DNA of 10,419 nucleotides from an uncultured Collinsella sp. (GTDB taxonomy: Bacteria > Actinomycetota > Coriobacteriia > Coriobacteriales > Coriobacteriaceae), in NCBI GenBank assembly GCA_937923795.1, contig CALDWI010000071.1, positions 1 through 10,419 of the forward strand, in the 5' to 3' direction. Shown here one piece after another: positions 1-5,282 of this stretch (the first letter of the stretch is position 1; every line of letters begins with the position of its first letter). The notes beneath the pieces are model-generated. The model had not been told where the DNA came from and did not search any database. It worked only from the letters and a program-made list of their open reading frames with translations. The translations under genes were made by a program, and so were the position numbers.

Positions 1-1639
1 TGTGCGGATCGGTATAGCGCAGGTAATACCAGCTGGAGCAGGTGAAGGTGTCCATAGTATCGGTCTCGCGCTTGGCCGGGCGACCGCAGACCGGGCAGGT
101 GGTCTCGTAGAACTCCTTGCACTCGGCGAGGGTCTCGCCGGCGCCCAAGTCCAGGTTCTCGGGCAGCGTCACCGGCAGCTGATCCTCGGGCACGGGCACG
201 ATACCGCAGTGCTCGCAGTGAATGGCCGGGATGGGGTTGCCCCAATAGCGCTGACGGGAAATGAGCCAGTCGCGCAGACGGAACTCGACCTTGCGACGAC
301 CACAGCCCATGGCCTCGAGGTCGGCCACGATCGCAGCCTCGCCCTCGGAGTGCTTACCGCCGCGCATGCCGGTGTACTTGCCGGACTGGACGAGCGTGCC
401 CTCGGCAGCGTGAGCGCAATCCCAGTCGACGGTCTCGGCATGGAAGGTATCGATGGTCTCGCCGCTGGCCTCGACGGCAGCGCGATCGTCATCGTCGAGG
501 ATGATCGGCACGATCGGCAGGTCGTACTTGCGGGCAAACTCAAAGTCGCGCTGGTCGCCGCAAGGAACGGCCATGACGGCGCCGGTGCCGTAGTCGGCAA
601 CGACATAATCGGCAACCCACACGGGGACCTTCTCGCCGTTGACGGGGTTTACCACATAGCGGCCCGTGAAGGCACCGTGCTTCTCGAGGGTGCCCTGGGC
701 ACGCTCGACGGCAGAGATATGCTTGGAGTCCTCGACGATCTTGGTGACGGCCTCCTCGTACTCCGTGCCCTCGACGAGCTCGTGCAGGCCGGCGTACTCG
801 GGAGCCAGAACAAAGAAGGAAACGCCAAAAAGGGTATCGGCACGCGTGGTAAAGACGGTGATCTTGCCCTCGTCGCCCTCGATGGGCTCGCCATCCTGGT
901 CGCACAGGGTAAAGTCGACCTCGGCGCCCTCGGAGCGACCGATCCAGTTGGCCTGCATCTGCTTGACGCGCTCGGGCCAGCCGGGGAGCTTCTCCAGGTC
1001 GTCGAGCAGCTCCTGAGAGTACTCGGTAATCTTGTAGTACCACTGCTCAAGGTCGCGCTTCTCGGGCTCGGTGCCGCAGCGCCAGCACTTGCCCTCGGTG
1101 ACCTGCTCGTTGGCCAGAACGGTCTTGCAGGTGGGACACCAGTTGACCGGGTTCTTCTTGCGGTAGACCAGGCCCTTTTCCCACATCTTCTCAAAGACCC
1201 ACTGACCCCAGCGGTAGTAGTCGGGGCTGCAGGTCTTGACCATGCGATCCAGATCGTAGGAGAAGCCCATGCGCTTCATCGTGGCGAGCGCCTGGTCCAT
1301 GTTCTTATACGTCCAGGCGGCAGCCTGCGTATTGTGCTTGATGGCGGCGTTCTCGGCAGGCAGGCCAAAGGCGTCAAAGCCGATGGGATGCAGCACGTCA
1401 AAGCCGCGCATGCGGGCCTGACGGGCCATGGCATCGCCGATGGTATAGTTGCGAGCGTGGCCCATGTGCAGGTCGCCCGACGGATACGGGAACATCTCGA
1501 GCACGTACTTCTTGGGCTTACTGTCGTCGGTGTCGACGGCAAAGAGGTTGGAGTCCTCCCAGGCCTTCATCCACCTGGACTCAATGGCCTGCGCGTCGTA
1601 GACAGGAATCTCGTCCTTATGATCTGTGCAATCGCACAT
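1..1639 (-). CDS. leuS: Leucyl-tRNA synthetase, N-terminal 546 residues (3' end beyond window)
   Basis: Charges tRNA-Leu with leucine in the cytoplasm. The reading frame is open from the ATG at 1639 to the window edge, giving about 546 of the roughly 800-870 residues usual for the bacterial enzyme. Visible landmarks are the class I HIGH-type motif HMGH (residues 58-61, inside PYPSGDLHMGHARNYTIGD), a zinc-binding pair CPTC...CWRC near residues 157-183, the CP1 editing domain with TTRADTLFG and GTGAVMAVP, a second Cys pair (CEHC...CPVC), and the late Rossmann-fold segment DTFTCSSWYYLRY. The KMSKS loop and anticodon-binding domains lie outside the window. The start is set by an AAGGAG Shine-Dalgarno at 1645-1650 with a 5-base spacer. 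One oddity: in the editing domain the usual His-Asp of VP(A/G)HDQRD reads Gly-Asp (VPCGDQRD). The gene follows guaB in the same direction but is separated by a terminator and a structured leader, so it is probably its own transcription unit. Confidence 0.97.
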   Translation of the reverse strand, partial: MCDCTDHKDEIPVYDAQAIESRWMKAWEDSNLFAVDTDDSKPKKYVLEMFPYPSGDLHMGHARNYTIGDAMARQARMRGFDVLHPIGFDAFGLPAENAAIKHNTQAAAWTYKNMDQALATMKRMGFSYDLDRMVKTCSPDYYRWGQWVFEKMWEKGLVYRKKNPVNWCPTCKTVLANEQVTEGKCWRCGTEPEKRDLEQWYYKITEYSQELLDDLEKLPGWPERVKQMQANWIGRSEGAEVDFTLCDQDGEPIEGDEGKITVFTTRADTLFGVSFFVLAPEYAGLHELVEGTEYEEAVTKIVEDSKHISAVERAQGTLEKHGAFTGRYVVNPVNGEKVPVWVADYVVADYGTGAVMAVPCGDQRDFEFARKYDLPIVPIILDDDDRAAVEASGETIDTFHAETVDWDCAHAAEGTLVQSGKYTGMRGGKHSEGEAAIVADLEAMGCGRRKVEFRLRDWLISRQRYWGNPIPAIHCEHCGIVPVPEDQLPVTLPENLDLGAGETLAECKEFYETTCPVCGRPAKRETDTMDTFTCSSWYYLRYTDPH

Positions 1640-1686
1640 ATCAGCTCCTTTGTTAGCTGGGTTGGGGCGGGGCGTTCTTACCTTTA

Positions 1687-1762
1687 CTCGCTGCTGCGGA
1701 CAGTCCTGCTCGCACGAAGGCCACATTAAGTGGCCTTCGGCTCGTGCGGAACTTGCAGCGAG
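1687..1762 (-). promoter_or_regulatory. Nested hairpin in the leuS 5' leader
   Basis: On the leuS-sense strand four nested helices can form: CTCGCTGC with GCAGCGAG (1755-1762 with 1687-1694), AGUUC with GGACU (using a U-G wobble that fits only the leuS-sense RNA), CGCAC with GUGCG, and GAAGGCCAC with GUGGCCUUC closed by a 5-base UUAAU loop (1716-1738). A 5-base bulge lies between the last two. The structure ends about 48 bases before the leuS start codon. I see none of the T-box hallmarks (no UGGNACCGCG-like antiterminator sequence), so no known leader class is assigned. It could be a leader regulator of leuS, a processing signal, or a dispersed palindromic repeat. Confidence 0.6.
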
Positions 1763-1800
1763 CAAAGCCTAGCCGCCCGACCCTAGGGTTAACTTGGATG

Positions 1801-1809
1801 ATTCTAGCA
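1801..1809 (-). promoter_or_regulatory. Candidate extended -10 promoter element for leuS
   Basis: On the minus strand the sequence reads TGCTAGAAT, a good match to an extended -10 element (TGN followed by TATAAT-like). There is no convincing -35. It lies just after the terminator hairpin at 1818-1852 and would start transcription near 1794, so that the leader hairpin is transcribed. This is a pattern match only. Confidence 0.3.
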
Positions 1810-1817
1810 AATACAAC

Positions 1818-1852
1818 AAGCGAGATGCCTGCGACTTGCAGGCATCTCGCTT
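1818..1852 (-). terminator. Intrinsic terminator hairpin between guaB and leuS
   Basis: A perfect 15-bp stem (AAGCGAGATGCCTGC and its complement) closes on a 5-base loop at 1833-1837. On the minus strand it is followed by the T-rich TTGTTGTATTTG, which suits termination of guaB transcripts. On the plus strand it is followed by TTTATCT, so it may work in both directions, although no plus-strand gene needs it here. It sits about 160 bases beyond the guaB stop, with structured repeat copy A in between. Confidence 0.75.
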
Positions 1853-1910
1853 TATCTAAATAACGTGGTTGTGAATCAACCGCTAATTGTTACCAGCCCA
1901 AGCATGGTCG

Positions 1911-2009
1911 GGTTTTCCAAGTGCCGCAGATTGCCGTGAAAGAGGAGCGACGCGTACTTTGGTACGCGAGCGACGGTTTGAACGGCAAGGTGCGGTGCTT
2001 GGGAAAGCC
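1911..2009. repeat. Structured intergenic repeat, copy A (3' of guaB)
   Basis: A long imperfect hairpin starting two bases beyond the guaB stop codon. The outer arms (1911-1928 and 1990-2009) pair with one bulge and a few wobbles. Inside lie a GCCGT/ACGGC helix (1933-1937 with 1982-1986), two 13-base single-stranded blocks (1938-1950 and 1969-1981) and a tip hairpin CGCGTAC-TTTG-GTACGCG (1951-1968). Both 13-base blocks are identical in copy B at 9608-9707, in the same orientation and also just 3' of a minus-strand gene. The arms of the two copies are not similar to each other. No protein-coding capacity is supported, because the copies differ by a 1-base indel in the loop. Confidence 0.7.
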
Positions 2010-2011
2010 GC

Positions 2012-3523
2012 TTAGCGGTAGCTGACGCTCTGCTGGGAATCCTTGACGACTACGTCGTGGGCGCCGCCTTCGACGATGGAGGTGGAGCTGACCAGCGTTA
2101 GGCGTGCCTTTTCCTGGAGCTCGGGGATCGAGAGAGCGCCGCAGTTGCACATCGTGGACTTGACCTTGTAGAGCGTGCCGCCCACACCGTCCTTGAGGGA
2201 GCCGGCGTAAGGAACGTAGGAATCGACGCCCTCGACGAAGCTGAGCTTCGCGGCGCCGCCCAGGTCGTAACGCTGCCAGTTGCGGGCACGAGCAGAACCC
2301 TCGCCCCAGTACTCCTTCATGTACTGACCGTTCACGTTGACGCGCTCGGTCGGGCTCTCATCGAAGCGAGCGAAGTAGCGGCCCAGCATCATAAAGTCGG
2401 CACCCATGGCAAGGGCGAGCGTCATGTGATAGTCGTAGACGATACCGCCGTCGGAGCACACGGGCACGTAAACACCGGTCTCCTCATAGTACTCGTCGCG
2501 AGCGCGGCAGACGTCGATCAGCGCGGTGGCCTGGCCACGACCGATACCCTTGGTCTCGCGGGTAATGCAGATGGAACCGCCGCCGATACCGACCTTGATG
2601 AAGTCGGCACCGCAGTCGGCCAGGAAGCGGAAGCCCTCGGCGTCGACGACGTTACCGGCACCGACCTTAACGTCCTCGCCGTAGTTGGCGCGAATCCACT
2701 CGATGGTGCGCTTCTGCCACTCGCTGAAGCCCTCGGAAGAGTCGATGCACAGGACATCGGCACCGGCCTCGATGAGCAGCGGCACACGCTCAGCATAGTC
2801 GCGGGTGTTGATACCGGCGCCGACCATGTAGCGCTTGTCGCCGTCGAGCAGCTCGTTGGGGTTGGTCTTGTGGCTGTCGTAGTCCTTGCGGAAGACGATG
2901 CCCATGAGGTGATCGTTGTCGTCGACGATAGGCAGAGCGTTGAGCTTGTTGTCCCAGATGACGTCGTTGGCAACCTTGAGGCTGATGTTCTTGTCGCCCA
3001 CGATGAGCTGCTCACGCGGGGTCATGAACTCGGAGACCTTCGTCTGGTGGTCATCGCGACTGGGGCGATAGTCACGGCTGGTGACGATGCCCAGGAGCTT
3101 ACCCTTGGGAGTGCCGTCGTCGGTAACCGGCATGGTGGAGTGACCGGTCTTCTCCTTGAGCTCGATGACCTGCTCCATGGTCATGTCGGGGGTCAGCGTG
3201 GAATCGGACTGAACGAAACCGGCCTTGTGGTCCTTGACGGCCTTGACCATAGCGGCCTCGGACTCGGCGCTCTGGGAACCGTAAATGAAGGACAGGCCAC
3301 CCTCGGTAGCGAGCGCGACACCCATATCGACGCCCGAGACGGACTGCATGATGGCGGAAACCATGGGGATGTTCAGGGTGATTGCCGGCTTCTCACCGCG
3401 CTTGAAGCGGGTTAGCGGCGTCTTAAGAGAGACGTTGTTGGGGATGCACTGCGAGGACGAGTAACCAGGGACCAGCAGATACTCCGAAAACGTGTGGGAC
3501 TCACCGGGAAAGAACGTAGCCAT
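2012..3523 (-). CDS. guaB: Inosine-5'-monophosphate dehydrogenase (Tritrichomonas-type)
   Basis: Oxidises IMP to XMP with NAD+, the committed step of guanine nucleotide synthesis. The 503-residue protein has the standard layout: a TIM barrel split by two CBS domains (about residues 105-220), the catalytic loop GGGSICITRETKGIGRGQ with nucleophile Cys319, the phosphate-binding SDGG (357-360), and a mobile flap with the Arg418-Tyr419 pair in NWQRYD. Length, residue numbering and long stretches match my memory of the Tritrichomonas foetus enzyme, also 503 residues with Cys319, Arg418 and Tyr419, more closely than Escherichia coli-type GuaB, which has GSICTTR. The start at 3523 is supported by AAAGGAG four bases upstream. 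The gene is transcribed divergently from the ModE-like regulator across a 193-base gap and is followed by repeat copy A and a terminator. The family assignment is very secure; the subgroup assignment is from recall. Confidence 0.97.
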   Translation of the reverse strand: MATFFPGESHTFSEYLLVPGYSSSQCIPNNVSLKTPLTRFKRGEKPAITLNIPMVSAIMQSVSGVDMGVALATEGGLSFIYGSQSAESEAAMVKAVKDHKAGFVQSDSTLTPDMTMEQVIELKEKTGHSTMPVTDDGTPKGKLLGIVTSRDYRPSRDDHQTKVSEFMTPREQLIVGDKNISLKVANDVIWDNKLNALPIVDDNDHLMGIVFRKDYDSHKTNPNELLDGDKRYMVGAGINTRDYAERVPLLIEAGADVLCIDSSEGFSEWQKRTIEWIRANYGEDVKVGAGNVVDAEGFRFLADCGADFIKVGIGGGSICITRETKGIGRGQATALIDVCRARDEYYEETGVYVPVCSDGGIVYDYHMTLALAMGADFMMLGRYFARFDESPTERVNVNGQYMKEYWGEGSARARNWQRYDLGGAAKLSFVEGVDSYVPYAGSLKDGVGGTLYKVKSTMCNCGALSIPELQEKARLTLVSSTSIVEGGAHDVVVKDSQQSVSYR

Positions 3524-3541
3524 GTTTCTCCTTTTTCCATG

Positions 3542-3593
3542 CGACCGGTCGGCTGCAGGCCTCGTAGGACCCAGCCCAACCTTGGGCGCCCAA
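3542..3593. other. Two perfect palindromes in the guaB leader
   Basis: TTGGGCGCCCAA at 3582-3593 and CGACCGGTCG at 3542-3551 are exact palindromes. The second lies just upstream of the guaB Shine-Dalgarno. They could be binding sites for a dimeric regulator or part of leader RNA structure. In a GC-rich region short palindromes are also expected by chance, and I recognise neither as a known operator. Confidence 0.3.
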
Positions 3594-3602
3594 TACTGGG
3601 GA

Positions 3603-3631
3603 AGTATCTTAACGCACTTTGACTGCTACAA
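3603..3631 (-). promoter_or_regulatory. Weak candidate guaB promoter
   Basis: On the minus strand TTGTAG (3626-3631) and GATACT (3603-3608) are separated by 17 bases, a possible -35/-10 pair of modest quality; TAAGAT at 3606-3611 is an alternative -10. It overlaps the better plus-strand promoter at 3624-3632. Only a loose match. Confidence 0.25.
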
Positions 3632-3632
3632 T
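3624..3632 (+). promoter_or_regulatory. Extended -10 promoter for the ModE-like gene
   Basis: TGCTACAAT is a strong extended -10 (TGN plus TACAAT). Transcription would start near 3639, leaving a leader of about 78 bases that includes a perfect GTTTGC-CCA-GCAAAC hairpin at 3677-3691 before the Shine-Dalgarno. The element overlaps the candidate guaB promoter on the other strand, so the divergent genes could interfere with or share regulation. Confidence 0.45.
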
Positions 3633-3716
3633 GCATGATTTAAGAAGAGCACACGAGGGTTTGACGCAGGCTTTGCGTTTGCCCAGCAAACACTTTAGCG
3701 GGGAGACGTGGAGCAC

Positions 3717-4061
3717 ATGGAGTACAAGACGACGGCGAAGTTGGTCATTCAAGCGTGCGACAAGGATCTGCCGGGCGTGTTCGGCCACGGCTGCGTCTTG
3801 CTGCTGCAGGGTATTGCCCGCGAGCATTCGCTCAACCGCGCCGCCAAGAGCATGGGCATGGCGTATTCCAAGGCCTGGCGCATCGTGAACGAGGCCGAAG
3901 GCCAGCTGGGCTGCAAACTCATCGAGCGCGACGGAGCCCGCGGATCCACGCTCACGCCCGCCGGAGAGCGAGCCATAGCGGTCTACGAGGAGCTGCAGGC
4001 CGACATTAACAACGTCATCGCCACCAAAGCCAACGCCCTCATCGCTAGCATCAAAGAGTAG
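3717..4061 (+). CDS. ModE-type winged-helix DNA-binding protein lacking a molybdate domain
   Basis: A 114-residue cytoplasmic protein made almost wholly of one LysR/ModE-like winged helix-turn-helix. The region HGCVLLLQGIAREHSLNRAA, followed by a second helix (KSMGMAYSKAWRIVNEAE), matches the N-terminal domain of the molybdate regulator ModE: first-helix Leu-rich core, the AA-x-xMGMAYSKAWR recognition helix, then the wing (LIERDGARGSTLTPAGE). There is no C-terminal Mop/TOBE domain, so molybdate sensing cannot be claimed; stand-alone proteins of this type are common and often annotated as LysR-family or winged-helix regulators. The ATG at 3717 is preferred because GGGGAG (3700-3705) lies 11 bases upstream; a GTG at 3708 is in frame but only two bases from that site. 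It is the only plus-strand gene here, divergent from guaB and convergent with the PLP-fold gene. Its targets are not visible in the window. Confidence 0.85.
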   Translation: MEYKTTAKLVIQACDKDLPGVFGHGCVLLLQGIAREHSLNRAAKSMGMAYSKAWRIVNEAEGQLGCKLIERDGARGSTLTPAGERAIAVYEELQADINNVIATKANALIASIKE

Positions 4062-4101
4062 CCATTTGGGACGGGGCTTTTTAGCTACACAACCCCTTCT
4101 C

Positions 4102-4174
4102 ATAAGTTGCGGTGAAATAGGGACTGTTTATGCCGTTAAAGCCGTAAATCAATCCATATTTCACCGCAACTTAT
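4102..4174. repeat. 73-base inverted-repeat element between convergent genes
   Basis: Two perfect 18-base arms, ATAAGTTGCGGTGAAATA (4102-4119) and its exact complement (4157-4174), enclose 37 bases that add further pairing (GGA with TCC, TTTA with TAAA). The result is one long hairpin. There is no U-tract on either side, so it is not a standard intrinsic terminator, although it could still end transcription of the two convergent genes. The 9-mer TTTAGCTAC occurs at 4080-4088 and again at 4189-4197, 13 and 14 bases outside the arms, which resembles a target-site duplication. The right copy contains the stop codon of the PLP-fold gene. Confidence 0.8.
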
Positions 4175-4193
4175 AGACTCGAGGATGATTTAG

Positions 4194-5186
4194 CTACTTG
4201 CGGAGGGCGTTGTCTAGGGTGGCCGCAACTATCAAGGGGTCGTCGGTGCCGGCGAAGAGGCGAATGGTGTTCCCCTGCTTGCCGCGTGGGGCCGAAAGGC
4301 GCGTCGTTGCGCCGCCGGCTGGCGATGTGCGAAACTCCCCCGGCAAAGCGTCGAACAGCTCTCCCGCGCTACGCTCGATAAGGTCAAATTCAACTGCCGG
4401 GCCAAAGCCGTGCTCGAGGATTCCCGTTGCAACCGCGTGGTCGGGATGCGAGGTCAGCCCAGGATAGCGCACGCTGTGCACCATCTCGTTCGCGGCCAAA
4501 TACTCGGCCAGTGCACGCGCGCGGTCGAAGTGTGCCTGCATGCGGGTGTCGAGCGTATCGAGCCCGTGCTCTAGAACCTCAGCCTCATCGGAGGACAAGT
4601 CGAGTGCGGCCAATCCGCACCCCTCGAGCAGCGCATGCGCGCACTCGGCAGCAGCATCCACACGATGGCGCTTGAGCTGCGAGCGTGCGACCGATACGGC
4701 AACGAGCTTGCGAGGAGCCTTACCGGCGCACACACGGTCGAGTGCTTCAAGCGACAGGACGGCACCCAAACGCAGCGGATCGCACCCAAAGAGGCCAGCC
4801 ACGGTGTTATCCACTACGAGCAGCGCATGAGCCTCACGCGCTGCGCGGCCTAACGCACGAAGATCGGGAACGAGCAGACCAAACCCGCCGATAGAGTTGA
4901 CGAACCACCACAGGTGCGGCCCCTCGGCATCAAACGAAGCATCAAAGCCCTCGGACGCAGCAGCAAACGCGGCAGCCGACGGCTCCCCCACCATAGCCAC
5001 GTCGCAGGCATCAAAGCCGTGCGCAAACGCATCGGCAAAGTCGTCCGCAAAGGCAACCAGACGATCACCGGGACGCACAATCCCCAACAGAGACAGCGCC
5101 GCCGGCACATGCGGGGCCGCAACAAGACGCGCCTCACGCGAGCCGGCCCTCAAAGCCCAAGCCTCTTCTAGCTGCTGTACATCCAC
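4194..5186 (-). CDS. Degenerate Cys/Met-metabolism PLP-fold protein (probable pseudoenzyme)
   Basis: A 330-residue protein of the cystathionine gamma-synthase/beta-lyase fold. Family features that remain: the LEEA helix and RPGDRLV strand near the start, the PLP-ring aspartate in LLVVDNT (about Asp126), PLRLGA after it, RYPGLTSHPDH (240-250) and the C-terminal IRLFAGTDDP (308-317). Two key parts are missing. The usual N-terminal segment with YxRxxNPT, which completes the neighbouring subunit's active site, is absent. In place of S-x-T-K-x-x-x-G-H, ungapped counting from PLRLGA puts Arg151 where the Schiff-base lysine should be (ALDRVCAGK). Normal length is 380-400 residues. Start: a GTG at 5186 has AAGGGA nine bases upstream; the in-frame ATG at 5204 directly follows the T-tract of the scrB terminator and has no Shine-Dalgarno. 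The frame is intact and codon use looks normal, so this is either a diverged protein with a non-catalytic role or a gene in early decay. Confidence 0.8.
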   Translation of the reverse strand: MDVQQLEEAWALRAGSREARLVAAPHVPAALSLLGIVRPGDRLVAFADDFADAFAHGFDACDVAMVGEPSAAAFAAASEGFDASFDAEGPHLWWFVNSIGGFGLLVPDLRALGRAAREAHALLVVDNTVAGLFGCDPLRLGAVLSLEALDRVCAGKAPRKLVAVSVARSQLKRHRVDAAAECAHALLEGCGLAALDLSSDEAEVLEHGLDTLDTRMQAHFDRARALAEYLAANEMVHSVRYPGLTSHPDHAVATGILEHGFGPAVEFDLIERSAGELFDALPGEFRTSPAGGATTRLSAPRGKQGNTIRLFAGTDDPLIVAATLDNALRK

Positions 5187-5204
5187 AAGGCACCGTCCCT
5201 TCAT

Positions 5205-5244
5205 AAACAAAAACCCACGATGCGGGTGTTCCCCGCATCGTGGG
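5205..5244 (-). terminator. Strong intrinsic terminator of scrB
   Basis: On the minus strand a perfect 13-bp stem, CCCACGATGCGGG and its complement (5214-5226 with 5232-5244), closes on a 5-base loop and is followed by TTTTTGTTT (5205-5213). It lies about 38 bases past the scrB stop. The T-tract ends only three bases before the AAGGGA ribosome binding site of the next gene, leaving no room for a separate promoter after it. Confidence 0.9.
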
Positions 5245-5282
5245 CAACGGCTGCAGTATAGCGCCGATATGCGACAAATCGC

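Noticed and set aside
2..1729. Plus-strand open frame of 575 codons opposite leuS
   Set aside because: It is the GC-rich shadow of leuS: the minus-strand frame carries HMGH, both zinc pairs and the editing motifs, while the plus frame has no recognisable domain.
1640..1860. T-box riboswitch upstream of leuS
   Set aside because: No UGGNACCGCG-type antiterminator, no Stem I motifs, and the only terminator hairpin lies upstream of the candidate promoter.
2426..3415. Plus-strand 329-codon frame opposite guaB
   Set aside because: Low-complexity Val/Gly/Asp-rich translation antisense to a certain gene; no ribosome binding site or domain.
3609..4103. Minus-strand 164-codon frame opposite the ModE-like gene
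   Set aside because: The plus-strand frame has a clear winged-helix signature and a promoter; the antisense frame has neither.
4102..4174. Inverted repeat as an ordinary bidirectional intrinsic terminator
   Set aside because: There is no U-tract after either arm and the loop is 37 bases; the flanking 9-mer repeats fit a mobile element better.
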